Source: JAMXLO01 sp963850535 (lineage in GTDB: Bacteria > Pseudomonadota > Alphaproteobacteria > Acetobacterales > Acetobacteraceae). From it: a stretch of DNA of 64,000 bases. Under the pieces are notes generated by a model, which saw nothing but the letters and a program-made list of their open reading frames with translations, ran no database searches and was not told the DNA's origin. The DNA is taken from positions 1 to 64,000 of the forward strand of contig CAWKMC010000040.1 of the NCBI GenBank assembly GCA_963850535.1, written 5' to 3'. The stretch's first letter is position 1; the number at the start of each line of letters is the position of its first letter. A program made the translations under genes and the position numbers. Of this stretch, positions 1 to 9,431 are shown piece by piece.

Positions 1-688
1 GCATTGTGCAGGTCGAGATCCATCCTTGGCAGCAGATCAGGGACTACCGGGGATGCGATCACGTTCGCCGAGACACTGGACGCGACGGACCCGGATCGAG
101 TTGGGGTTTGGGGCTCCAGTTATAGCGGAGGTCACGTTCTTGTCCTAGGAGCGATAGACCGGCGCGTGAAGTGTGTGGTCTCGCAGGTGCCACTTATTAG
201 CGGATATGCCAACGCTTGTTGGCTTGTTCGAGCAGACCATATCGACGGGTTGCATAAACTGTGTGAGCAGGATCGTCGGGCGCGGATGCGCGGCGAGCAG
301 CCAGCTATGATACCCGTCGTATCCGAGAATCCTGCTGGCCCTACCGTCCTACCAACACAGGGATCCTGGACCTTTTTCACGGAAACTGGCCGGAACCGCG
401 CTCCCTCTTGGCGGAATGAGGCCAGACTGCCGGCCCGTGGAGATGTTCCTTGAGTATGAGCCCGGCAGCTACATCGGCTACATCAGTCCCACGCCGTTAA
501 TGATGATCGTCGCTCTTCGTGATCATCTAACGGTGGCGGACGAGGCCCTCGCAGTGTAACAAGAGCGTGCTCTGGCTCCCAAGGAACTGGTCATGCTGCG
601 CGGCGGGCATTTCGACGCCTATGAATTGGAATTCGCTCCTGCACCTGATGCCGCCGCAAGGTGGTTTGCGGAGCATCTGCTGATATGA
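1..688 (+). pseudogene. Broken alpha/beta hydrolase (peptidase S15-like)
   Basis: Remnant of a serine hydrolase of the alpha/beta-hydrolase fold; the 5' end may lie outside the window. Bases 12-50 read EIHPWQQIRDYR in frame 3, then one extra G in the run at 48-51 moves the frame to 1. Frame 1 carries the nucleophile elbow GVWGSSYSGG (103-132). Near 400-430 the reading moves to frame 2, which gives EMFLEYEPGSYIGYISP and the C-terminal RGGHFDAYE expected around the catalytic histidine. This part is interrupted by TAA at 557-559 and ends with TGA at 686-688. Joined, the frames resemble the S15/dipeptidyl-peptidase-like hydrolases. Two frameshifts plus a stop make a functional product unlikely unless the sequence has errors. 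Confidence 0.6.
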
Positions 689-1908
689 CGTCCCGAGAGC
701 AGTATCTGGCACCTGCCATTCGGCCGGTTCCCCTACTTCATTCCCGTTCCGGCTCGGCTGGCTTATATGCTACCTTGTACGGACGCGAGTCTCGATTGGC
801 GGAGTCCCGGCTCGGGACACGGAGCGGGCCTCGTGTGGCCGGGTGAGACTTCGACTGTGCTCGCGGCACAGCTTCCAAAAGATGGTGATAGCCGCTAGCC
901 CGCGTCATCAGCATGCGAACCACACGAGGCGCTGTCACCGGCCACCCGGCCGCCCAGAGCGGTCGGCTTCACCGTTGCTCGGCCCGGCCTCCACGGGTTT
1001 GATCTGCTGCTCGGTGACGACCCGTTCGTGGCCATCCACGGTGCTTCGCACACGGTATTGCGGCTGGTCAGCAACCAACGGGAGCAGCCGCACAATAATG
1101 AAAGGCCCATGCGGTATAAACGCATGCGGCCCGCCAAAGGGGCCACAACAGTCTGCCCCACCTTGAAGCTGTGGTAAGGCATCCAGTGTATATGGTGTGA
1201 CGCCGTATCGAGCGGTAGAGGGTCCTGCTGCGGAGCCTCGGAGACAGCCCTGGCAGTGTCCTGGCGCCGGCTGAGCCGAGCAATGCCCGCCATGGCCGCC
1301 AGAACCATCAATTGGTAGTTTTGGAACAGCGTTTCAGCGCCATCCGATAAATACCGGCGCCATGTCCGATCTGCCGACCCTCGCCACCACCCTATTGGCC
1401 AACTTCGCCACCGTCCGTATCCCAAGATATGAGGGCCTCTGGACGTCGCCGGTCGCCACCCCTGGCCCAGGCTCCGCCCCAGCTTGCTGTGATCGCCGTA
1501 GCAGGCGAGTCCTTGATCCTGGGCTGCCATCGCCAATGCCTCCATTCTCGTCTGTTGGAGCAAGGTCATCGCGCCTTCTTCGATCGCATTGAGGGTGGAG
1601 GGCCAGACGGATGGCGGCTCCACTTCTTCTGTCTCGATCCTTCAGCCCTCAGCGTGTTGCGCGATGTCGGCGTGGAGAGTTCGGTCCAGGTGATCCAGCG
1701 AAATTTGATCCGAGGCATTCGTCCTGCGCCGGCTACGTCAAATGGAGAGGACTGGTCATCTTGGCAGGCCCAGACGAATGGTGGGACTGGAACTCGTGGA
1801 TCGAGTAGAACTCGGTTGTCATACAGCCATGAATTGCACCTGGATCGATGGCGACCGAAACCCCGGAATTCGTTGCCGTCCGGAAACTTGTGATATAATC
1901 TTGCAACG
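689..1908. other. Decayed spacer without an intact gene
   Basis: About 1.2 kb in which the only recognisable item is the frameshifted minus-strand reading frame at 935-1182. A long open frame on the minus strand (895-1623) exists, but only part of it looks like protein. Its segment near 1250-1350 (YQLMVLAAMAGIARLSRR) could be the tail of a lost gene. I recognise no family in the rest. Confidence 0.4.
935..1182 (-). pseudogene. Frameshifted small conserved hypothetical protein
   Basis: From ATG at 1180-1182 the minus strand reads MPYHSFKVGQTVVAP. After a one-base shift near 1135-1140 it continues FGGPHAFIPHGPFIIVRLLP, then DQPQYRVRSTVDGHERVVTE, and ends with TGA at 935-937 (about 82 residues). 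The pattern of a short N-terminal beta segment, a PHGPF turn and a C-terminal DGHERVV stretch recalls small uncharacterised proteins common in Acetobacteraceae and rhizobia; no function is known to me. The frameshift could be decay or a sequencing indel. Confidence 0.45.
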
Positions 1909-2315
1909 ATGACGCGCATTGCAATTTACGCCCGCTCCTCGCCTGATTGCTCCCTTTCCGCAGATCAGCAGATCGACGAACTGAAGAGGATCGCAGCGGA
2001 GCGCGGATGGGCGGTCGAGCATGTATTCATGGACCACCCGACAGCGGTGAAAAAGGGCCAGGATCGGCGACCAGGAGAATTGGCACTGATCGACGCGATC
2101 CGATCTGGTGCTATCGAGAAGGTCCTGATGTGGTCGGTTTGCAGGATCGGGAAATCGCTCACTGAGTTGGTCGGTTCCTGGAGACCTGCCGTTCGGCCGG
2201 CATTGCCGTATATCTCGACCAGGAAAAGATTGATAGCGCGAAGACGAATGGCCTGTCGCTGTTCGACGTGTCCAAGCTGCTCGCTCTATTCGCGCATTGC
2301 AGGCATTACACCTGA
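1909..2315 (+). pseudogene. Truncated serine recombinase (resolvase/invertase family)
   Basis: Starts at ATG 1909 with MTRIAIYARSSPDCSLSADQ, the N-terminal catalytic strand of serine recombinases (YARSS holds the nucleophilic serine). The catalytic domain continues through GAIEKVLMWSVCRIGKSLTE. Near 2165-2175 the frame shifts, and frame 3 continues LETCRSAGIAVYLDQEKID and NGLSLFDVSKLLALFAH, ending at TGA 2313-2315. The long C-terminal part with the DNA-binding helix-turn-helix is missing, so the gene is both frameshifted and truncated. It directly abuts another broken gene that starts at 2297, suggesting a deletion or insertion junction. Confidence 0.7.
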
Positions 2316-2770
2316 TACCCGGTGCCACATACGCCGATGACGTCATTCCAGATGGTGGACCGATAGCTCAATGGCCCTCAGCACGCGTTTGGCTGGCTGG
2401 CGTGCAACGGACACTGAAACAGGCCAACCTTCTGTTTCTCGATCCTGATAGTGAATTAGAGCCCGCCGGATTTTGTCCCACAGCGTTGAAGTCGGGCAAG
2501 AGCATCATGCTCAGCGAGCTACGAGAACTGGCAATGCGGGTGGTGTCTGATCGTCTATCACCACCTGTCTCGACGAAAGGCGGCCATTATGCCGAAATGG
2601 AACGCTTTGCTGCGCGGCTTCAAGCGAGCGGCTTTTGCCACGGTGGATGCACTTTACTTCCTGCTCGATGCGCCTACCGATATTCGGCATCGTGCTGAAG
2701 CGATCGAGCAACATCGGGAAGGGATTGATTAAGTGGCACCAGGAGTTAGGTTCGGGCATGCCTGCCCCGA
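2297..2770 (+). pseudogene. Multiply frameshifted conserved hypothetical protein
   Basis: Frames joined across at least three shifts read ATYADDVIPDGGP, ANLLFLDPDSELEPAGF, KSGKSIMLSELREL, then LIVYHHLSRR in a second frame. KGGHYAEMERFAARLQASGF returns to the first frame, followed by FATVDALYFLLDAPTDIRHR and finally GLIKWHQELG. The FLDPDsELEPAG and LIVYHH...KGGH pattern matches an uncharacterised bacterial family of about 250 residues. The N-terminal part of that family is absent because the reading frame starts inside the upstream recombinase remnant. Not expected to be functional. Confidence 0.5.
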
Positions 2771-3135
2771 CTAGGCTGATCCAGTGGCATCCTATCCAAT
2801 GGCTGGTCCTCGCAGCAGAATTTGTTAGCATTTATCAAAAGATATCTCGCAGTTACAAATCTCTTGCGGACTGCTTTCGCGCAGGATTAGCGTTCTCACC
2901 GCATCGCACGTGACGAACAAACTAACGCGATAATGCAGGGGAGGCGTCCACATGCTGCGTTGCATGACGCACGGGCTGCTGCTCACCGCGCGGCTCGCAG
3001 CGCCAGTTTCTGCTAGCGTTGTAACAAGGTCGCCGCAAGGACCTTAAAAATCAGGATGGCACTACTGTGATGCCGTCGTTGGTCTGCGCCAAGATGGCGG
3101 CGCAGAGCAGCTACCAAAGAAAAGGGGAGGAAGTC
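2771..3135. other. Intergenic spacer
   Basis: About 365 bases between the broken gene ending near 2770 and the strong ribosome binding site at 3120-3135. I see no protein-like open frame, tRNA or convincing terminator. A run close to the end, purine-rich AAAAGGGGAGGAA, is the Shine-Dalgarno region of the next gene. Confidence 0.4.
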
Positions 3136-4022
3136 ATGGGTAAGTTCTCTGGCAGCCCGGAGACGTTCCAGATGACTCGATCGGAACGTTCACAGATAGC
3201 AGTTTTCCGACAGGCTGGCTTGACGTGGCGCAGGTAACTGGGGAATCAACGTCACCCCAGCCGTCCGCAGTGGTAATCCAGACGACAGACGCGTTCGGTC
3301 ATGCAACCCAAGCGTTAGCGACCTTTCCTGCCGTAGCCCTCAGTCAAGGTATCTATCGTCCAATCGACCCAGCAGACTTCTACAAGACGCAAGCGGACGT
3401 TCGCGTTGACCAATTTAGCGATTTCGATACGGCAGTCGCTGTGGAGGACCCTAGCAACCCCGGTTTCCTCATTTGCGGCTGTCCGGTCGGGTTCGAGAGC
3501 GCACTGGACTGGCCAATGGCCGTTGGCTTTTCCTTCCTCGACGGTAGCATTGATCCTGGCGACGCACCCGGCGCCGGCCTTACTGCGTCGGCAGAGACCC
3601 AAACTTGGCACCTGTTTGCAGGCACCGCTAACATCGTCGCCAATATTGATCTTGGTGTATCGGTTGAAGTAGGGAAATGGTATCATGTCGAGACTGATTT
3701 CCATGCCGCTAATGGAATCTTACATGGTCAGATTACTGACATCGGGAGCGGCGATATTTTGGGCGATAAGATGGTGTTCTTGCATGATCCCCAGTATACC
3801 TTTGCCCATGGGAGTGGCGCATACGATCCGAGCGTCGATGGTGTGTTCAACGCCGAGGCGTACAACGATGGCGAAGTGTCGCTTAGCCACACCAGTGACC
3901 CGACATTGACAAAGCCTGGACTTGCTGTGATCGACAATATCGACTCCTCAAATCACCATTCAGGCAGCATTACCCTTGACGCTGCCAAAGTGTGGGACAG
4001 CATGTGCGCTGGACAGGGATGA
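3136..4022 (+). CDS. Unknown protein, frameshifted near its start
   Basis: A strong Shine-Dalgarno sequence (GGGGAGGAAGTC) precedes ATG 3136, which reads MGKFSGSPETFQ. A one-base shift before about 3175 then leads into frame 3: DDSIGTFTDSSFPTGWLDV and on to the stop at 4020-4022, giving roughly 295 residues. The body has alternating hydrophobic/polar strands, many Gly/Asp/Thr residues and almost no lysine, as in an extracellular or beta-sandwich protein. The segment around residues 165-190 (WYHVETDFHAANGILHGQI) looks like a concanavalin-type lectin/glucanase strand pair, but I cannot assign a family. No signal peptide is visible. The downstream neighbour is a secreted haloperoxidase-like protein with the same type of ribosome binding site. 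Confidence 0.45.
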
Positions 4023-4238
4023 CGTTAGCCCTCCAAAGGTTATCGGAAGGGCGGCGTGAGCGCGATCTCAGCGCCGCCAGCGCAGACGATAAGGCTATCG
4101 AGGATCGGGTGACGATTGCTGGGTCCGAGCCGCCCGCGCCTCAAACAGTCGTTGTTCGCCAGCGACGGAGACGAGGGCGCCCCCTACCAACGAGCTTCGG
4201 CGCCGAGCGCGTCAGTAAAATCTAACAGGGAGGGAAAC

Positions 4239-5555
4239 ATGGTCGCGCCACGAGGCGTCTTCCCCGCTATTCTGCTCACCGCTGTCTCTCAGATCGGTCT
4301 CCACAGTGCCTTTGCGGCCGAGAGCAATGCCGTCATCACGTGGAATGCCAATGCGGGCGTAGCCGCCGCCAAAGCCTGCATGGGACCGGACGGCTCTGAC
4401 GAGCCATTCCACGAAGGACGCATGTATGCGATGATGCACATCGCAATTCATGATGCGCTCAACGCAATCGATCGCAAGTACCAGCCCTACGCCTATGACA
4501 AAAAAGCTAAATCAGGAACGTCCACCGATGCCGCAATCGCAACAGCGGCACACGATGTTCTGGACAACGCCATCAAGGCATTGCCAGCGTACATGTACAA
4601 GAAGGAGTGCATTGACGCGGGTACGGCTGCCGTTGAGGCGGCTTACAAGGCGGCCATCGATGCGATACCAAACTCATCCGCCAAGAAACAAGGCATCGCT
4701 CTCGGGCAGGAAGCAGCCGCAGCGATCCTCACCAAGAGAGCGAACGACAATTCCGATGGGCAAATGATCAACAAGGATTGTCCCAAGCAAGCTGAGCCTG
4801 GGCAATATCAGTGTGTCCCAGGCTTCCCGTTCACTGTCTTTGAGGCATGGGAAAAGGTCACCCCGTTCACCCTCAAGGACGCTGCTCAATTCCGCCCAGG
4901 GCCAAACTACGCCATCACCGACGCCAAATTTGCTGCCGACCTCGACGAGGTGAAAAAGCTGGGTGGCGACGGCAAGACGACTCCGAGCGCCCGTACACCG
5001 GAGCAGACCGAGATTGCGCGGTTCTGGGTGCAAAGCTCGCCGTTCCAGTGGAGCCGCATCGCCCGCACGGTCGGGGCTGAGAAGGGGCTGAATACGTGGG
5101 AGAGCGCACGTCTGTTCGCCATCCTCGACATGGTACTGGCCGATGGCTACATCGCCATGGTGTCGGCCAAAAACCACTATAACTTCTGGCGCCCGGTCAC
5201 CGCGATCCAGGCCGGAGGGGATAAAGACTGGACACCGTTGGTGCCAACACCACCCGACCAGGACTATCCCTCAGGGCACTCGATTGAAGGCGGCGCGGGA
5301 GCCGGTGTGTTGAAAGTGTTCTTCGGCGACCAGACCACCTTCAAAGATTGTAGCATCACCACCCCAGCGGGAACGCGATGTGGCGAGCCTGGGCAGATTC
5401 TGCGCACGTATACCTCTTTCTCGCAGGCCGCAGAAGAGAACGCTTACTCGCGCGTTCTTGTCGGTTTCCACTTCCGCAACGCAACTAAGGAAGGGATGGC
5501 CTACGGCTACAAGATTGCCGAACAAGCTGTGACCCTTCTACCACCCGTCCGGTGA
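4239..5555 (+). CDS. Secreted vanadium-dependent haloperoxidase / PAP2-like protein
   Basis: Start ATG 4239 is chosen because AGGGAGGGAAAC lies just upstream and a signal peptide (about residues 1-27, ending ...HSAFA) follows directly. The protein has 438 residues. The vanadate/phosphate site of the haloperoxidase-PAP2 superfamily is complete: K311 and R318 in KNHYNFWRPVTAI, PSGHS with H347, and SRVLVGFHF with R405 and H411. Known members oxidise halides with peroxide or act as acid phosphatases; the motifs do not decide between these. Cysteines in pairs (for example CGEPG) fit a periplasmic or secreted protein. Its GC is lower than that of the core genes, and it sits among broken genes, suggesting acquired cargo. 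Confidence 0.85.
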   Translation: MVAPRGVFPAILLTAVSQIGLHSAFAAESNAVITWNANAGVAAAKACMGPDGSDEPFHEGRMYAMMHIAIHDALNAIDRKYQPYAYDKKAKSGTSTDAAIATAAHDVLDNAIKALPAYMYKKECIDAGTAAVEAAYKAAIDAIPNSSAKKQGIALGQEAAAAILTKRANDNSDGQMINKDCPKQAEPGQYQCVPGFPFTVFEAWEKVTPFTLKDAAQFRPGPNYAITDAKFAADLDEVKKLGGDGKTTPSARTPEQTEIARFWVQSSPFQWSRIARTVGAEKGLNTWESARLFAILDMVLADGYIAMVSAKNHYNFWRPVTAIQAGGDKDWTPLVPTPPDQDYPSGHSIEGGAGAGVLKVFFGDQTTFKDCSITTPAGTRCGEPGQILRTYTSFSQAAEENAYSRVLVGFHFRNATKEGMAYGYKIAEQAVTLLPPVR

Positions 5556-5566
5556 GGAGGTTGATC

Positions 5567-5857
5567 ATGCCGACAATGATCGCAACACATCGGGGAGTGG
5601 CGATTGCAATGCATCCCGCGCGTGATGCACGAGCATCAGATTATCCCTGAGGAGAAGTCGAAGGACGAGGTTTGGCAGGTGCTGGGCTGGCCTTACGGAA
5701 CGAGTGTTGCTATGGCCCGGATCGTGTGCTCGGGAATGTTTGATCGGCTGCCGGACATGAAGATCGTTACCCACCATCTGCGAGCGATGATCCGCATTTC
5801 GAAGGCCGAGTGGGGCCATTATGGGATCAGCTTCGTACTCTGTAATGTCGGATGATG
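5567..5857 (+). pseudogene. Fragment of an amidohydrolase (ACMSD-like)
   Basis: ATG 5567 has a good ribosome binding site (GAGGAGG) and begins MPTMIATHRGVAIAMHPARD. A shift near 5650 leads to EEKSKDEVWQVLGWPYGTSV, then MARIVCSGMFDRLPDMKIVT and HH. This is the middle of metal-dependent amidohydrolase-2 proteins related to aminocarboxymuconate-semialdehyde decarboxylase and resorcylate decarboxylases, with the IHPAR strand and the KIVTHH metal-ligand strand. The N-terminal metal-binding part and the C-terminal third are missing, so this is an internal fragment that happens to retain a start signal. Confidence 0.6.
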
Positions 5858-6077
5858 ATTAGGATCCTCGCTGTGATGAAAAGGCGGAGCTTTCCTCTCT
5901 GATTGGGGTGTCTGGTGTCAAGCTGTTCCTCGTGCCATCAGCCATTCCCTGTGGGTTACTCGCTTCTCTTCGCGGTCGGCGCGTGGCCGCCGCATCATTA
6001 CCTGCGCGACTAGCAGTGAGCATTGCCAAAAATAGCCCTCAACCCTAACCACCACAAAGAAGCTAAGGGAGAACATT

Positions 6078-6468
6078 GTGAAATATGGCAAACAAGTTAT
6101 GCTTGTGTGCACGGCTGGTGCCTTAATAGGCATATTCGCAGTTGCGAACGTAAAAGCTCAAATAAGGACACCTTCCTAATGTCGTTATCGAAATTGACGA
6201 AATGCTAGATGCTGATGCTTTTGCGAAAGCGGTTTCTGCCGCTGGACCAGATGCGACGCTGTATAGCGGCGGTCGCCTTATCATTCGTAGCGCGCAGCCG
6301 ATTGCCCTAGACGGTGCTGCTCCCCCAAGCCGTTTGGTTGTGGTCGCCTTCGATACCGAGGAGAAAGCCAGAGCATGGCGAAACTCGGCAGCCATAATAG
6401 AACTGAACGCGGTGCGCCTAAAGACGACGAAGTCGCGGTCGTTTTTGGTGGATGGTCTCCCTAACTAG
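6078..6468 (+). CDS. Exported DUF1330-family protein, one frameshift
   Basis: GTG 6078 follows GGGAGAACATT and encodes a clear signal peptide (KQVMLVCTAGALIGIFAVAN, then VKAQ). One extra base near 6177 shifts to frame 1, which reads VVIEIDEMLDADAFAKAV through RLVVVAFDTEEKARAWRNS to KSRSFLVDGLPN and the stop at 6466-6468. The second half is a DUF1330 ferredoxin-like fold (strand, FxS/TEEKARAW helix, KSRxFLVxG strand). Exported DUF1330 proteins are uncharacterised; related folds act as small monooxygenases or isomerases. About 129 residues if the indel is an error. Confidence 0.6.
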
Positions 6469-7350
6469 CGTTCCTTGAGAACGGCTAAGCGGCGATCTAC
6501 CCTCACGAGATAGGATGCCGCTGCTCCATCTTGGCGGCGGCATCTCCCGACGACTGGTCACCGAGATAAAGCTGGCGAGTGACAACCTAGCAGGCGGACG
6601 TTGCGGTGAGGAGAATGGCGGAACCGGATCGGGCGCAACGCAATGTTGGCTCACCGTGCCTCCTATAATCGGCTCGTCATGCCTTTGGTGCCAAGCTGTG
6701 TGCCGGCGCCCTGTGGTTCGTCAGAAGTCGGTCGAACGGCACCAATTGTATCCCGCGCTGGTTGCCCTGACGACTTCACGCTATCGGCCCTGTCACATCG
6801 CCGCGGGCGCGTCCACGGACAAGGGGCGGGTGAACCTGTCGGACATGGCGAAGGCGATTTGACGGACGACCACACTTCCGCGAGCGCCTGATTTCGAACT
6901 CTTCGGGCGAAGAAGACATCGCGCACTCGGCGCGTCAGCGAGACTAAGTCGGATCACCATGATTGCTTGAACCAGAAGATCAGGCGGCTGACCAGGGCAA
7001 TTATCCTAGGCCATCTGCCTGACCACCGCTAGTCAGTTCCGCAGGCGGAGATGGCCTGCACACAGAGAGACATCATCTGCCCGCCTTCTGACTCGCAGCG
7101 ACATACCCGGTAAGCCAAATTTGCGGCAGTGATCGTCAAGGCGAGCGCGAATTGTCCTCGGCTACGCGTTCGGTCCAGACCGCTATCGGAAGGATGGCCA
7201 CTGGTAGACGCATTGGTGATGAGTTTGGGATCGCCGCCCATACATCCGTGCAGACGACGAAGCGCGCTTCGGGTGAGGGGCCTAGGTGCCCAGCAGGACT
7301 TCCCTGGCGGTAGCTCAACTAGTTGCCTGAATTCTCTAGGAAGAATCCAG
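6469..7350. other. Spacer without a recognisable gene
   Basis: Roughly 880 bases. Short open frames exist on both strands (for example 6515-6862 plus, 6663-6926 minus), but none shows a recognisable motif, a convincing ribosome binding site or a conserved-looking composition. The minus-strand reading of 7130-7262 (DVWAAIPNSSPMRLPVAILP, then DDHCRKFGL in another frame) resembles the minus-strand reading near 9053-9143, hinting at two remnants of one gene family. Confidence 0.35.
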
Positions 7351-7828
7351 ATGAACTGCCGTTTGTTCCTAGTGATCGCCTCGTTGTTGACAGCTACGCC
7401 CGCCTTCGCGGTTGATACGTCGAATTGGGTTGTTGGTACATGGACGCTGGTGGAGGCGATCCAAACCGAGACTGGCAAGCCGTATATGGGGACACAGCCG
7501 CTCGGTCAGTTGATATTCGAACCAGACGGACGATTTTCCAACATCCTGCTGCGCTCCGACCTTCCCAAGTTTAAACAAAAACAACCGCAATGAAGGCTCG
7601 TCTGACGAGAATGCAGCAATGGTGCACGGCAGTATCGCTACTTCGGCACCTATGTGTTGGATAGTGCTACAGCTCAAGATGCACATCGATGCGAGCACTT
7701 TCCCGAATTGGACCGGCACCGATCAAGCCCGTACCGTCCACCAGACCGGCAATCAATTGGTATGGGAGAATGCAGCGGCATCAAGCGGCGGTGGAAAACT
7801 GAGGCAGGTCTATGACCGAGTGAAGTAG
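7351..7828 (+). pseudogene. Exported lipocalin-like protein, frameshifted
   Basis: ATG 7351 follows GGAAGAATCC and begins with a signal peptide (MNCRLFLVIASLLTATPAFA). The mature part reads NWVVGTWTLVEAIQTETGKP and GQLIFEPDGRFSNILLRSDL, the first strands of the lipocalin-like (Lipocalin_5) fold. Indels near 7590, 7640 and 7672 break the frame. Joined, the frames continue NEGSSDENAAMVHGSIA, YFGTYVLDSAT, then MHIDASTFPNWTGTDQARTV and GGGKLRQVYDRVK to TAG 7826-7828. All the expected strands are present, so the protein was complete until recently or the indels are sequencing errors. Confidence 0.6.
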
Positions 7829-8566
7829 GCTGGTGGGCTGATCGCAGAAGTAGGATCGAACCCCAATTTCGAGGCGGGGCGGAGTAGCGCCCGTTGTGTT
7901 GATCCAGGTCAATGCGCGGCGTAGGTTCCACCTTTTCGGGGACGATGCAGACAGAGTGTTCGCCGAGTGCGGTATACGTTGGCACGGATGATGCATGGAC
8001 TTGCCAGAAAAGGGCGTCGAGCGCCGTCCAGCGGAGTCGCGAGTGGCGCTGAGTGAGCGGCATGGATGAGCATCAGCGATACTGGCGCCAAGGGCAAGTG
8101 GCGGTGCTAGGAAATCTGAGCCTCGCTGCAATTGAACACTTCCGCAGCACTGAGGGAGGGGTGATTCATTTGATCGGCCTATCCGACCTCGATGCTATCC
8201 TTGCTGCCGTGCGAAACTGTGGCACCCGTGATCCAGGATTAGCCGAACCGTTCGGAGACAGCCTCGCAATAAAGCCGGTCAGTGGCAGCACTCCCTCTCA
8301 GATGATCTCGGACTTTCTGCGGGATACTTCCTCGCGTATCCGCGGACACACGGCATCTTCTTCTCTCCCCTCAGCACTATGCCAGCGTTGCGGTGCTTGG
8401 GCGCGAACGGGCACACGCTGAGAGCGTGCTTGCTTCCGGAGACCGTTACGTTCAGGACGCGGCACCGGAAGCGGAGACCGTCGATAATTGTGGCCGCGGC
8501 GGGGACCACGCCCATAACGATCGTGCCGCCCCCCCATGCGTCGGTCGAACTGGTCGGGCCTGAGCG
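7829..8566. other. Spacer with unresolved short frames
   Basis: About 740 bases. An open frame at 8053/8062-8421 (plus) begins MDEHQRYWRQGQVAVLGN and includes GGVIHLIGLSDLDAILAAV, which looks protein-like for about 90 residues. Its last third then becomes serine/arginine-rich and unconvincing, so it may be another frameshifted gene. I recognise no family. Confidence 0.3.
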
Positions 8567-8887
8567 ATGGCCTTTAGACTGACCAAGGCAGAGCGACGGA
8601 CGAAGGAAGCTCACATTGAGACTCTGCGTGAAGCAGAGAGGAACTTACAATCGGTCATCGACAGCTATGCCGAAGCTATGAAGAAAGCTTCTAATTGGGT
8701 GCAGGAGGTCGCCGAAGCGCGTCGCCAAGAGTTCAACAGCAGGAGCACTCGTTGGCGGGATAGCGTGGCAGGCGAGCGTGTATCGGAATGGATCGATAAC
8801 TGGGAGCAATACGAACCGGAACTGGTTGAGCTATCCAGCGAGGCGGCAAGTGACGCACTGGATCAGTTGCCCTATGAGCCGGACTAG
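8567..8887 (+). CDS. Conserved hypothetical coiled-coil protein (mobile-element type)
   Basis: An intact 106-residue frame that starts MAFRLTKAERRTKEAHIETL. Residues 5-60 are a charged amphipathic helix likely to form a coiled coil. The C-terminal part contains SRSTRWRDSVAGERVSEWID and an acidic tail ending LPYEPD. The combination of an N-terminal LTKAER helix, the RWRdS...G...EWID box and an acidic end resembles small proteins found on alphaproteobacterial prophages and integrative elements; their function is unknown. It stands alone between decayed stretches and is one of few intact genes in the first 11 kb. Confidence 0.55.
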   Translation: MAFRLTKAERRTKEAHIETLREAERNLQSVIDSYAEAMKKASNWVQEVAEARRQEFNSRSTRWRDSVAGERVSEWIDNWEQYEPELVELSSEAASDALDQLPYEPD

Positions 8888-9431
8888 CCGCCACAACAGG
8901 ACATTGGTTGCTGATCAGGGTATCCAAGGTGACGTCCTTCGTCACCCCGTTCAGGGCGGCAAGCCAGCCGCCACCGCTCCAATGGCCGGGTGGATCGAAT
9001 TCAAAGTTCTCTGCCGCTATCCACGACCGGGAAGAAGCCGCAAGCCATACTCGCGTCAGTGGTCGTCAAGGCAGGCGCGGATCGTCAGGCGCAATGGTGG
9101 CGAGGCCGGGACTACCACCCATACATCCGCGCCGTTGGCGATCTGGTGCGAATCATGGATGTCATCCGAGTATGGATTCATTGGTTCCGAAAGTCCGAAC
9201 TGTTAACGCACTGTCGTCGCGCTACGCCGTCGATTCTGCTTGCCGACGACCTGACGAAACTGCCAAAACGACCTCCGGATCGCGAGTTTCGTCAGGTCAG
9301 CCACGTGCCGAATTGTTGGGTCTGCAACACCCCGCTGCCGCCTGCGAAAACGGACCGGGCGACCACGTCGGTATTGCTCACCGCGATGTCGGCAAGCCCG
9401 CTATGAGGGGCGTGGTAGCCGTAAAAATGCG
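8888..9431. other. Spacer before the DNA methyltransferase
   Basis: About 540 bases. Frames here change every 50-100 bases between plausible and implausible stretches (for example ADDLTKLPKRPPDREFRQVS and PNCWVCNTPLPP near 9240-9340), as expected of a frameshifted gene. I cannot name the family. The minus reading of 9053-9143 is related to the one at 7130-7262. Confidence 0.3.

Noticed and set aside
895..1623. Long open frame on the minus strand (242 codons)
   Set aside because: Only short parts look like protein and the conserved gene it overlaps needs a frameshift; composition elsewhere is unlike coding DNA.
2355..2376. tRNA-like string GGACCGATAGCTCAATGG
   Set aside because: No anticodon stem, T-loop or acceptor partner follows; the bases belong to the reading frame of the broken conserved gene.
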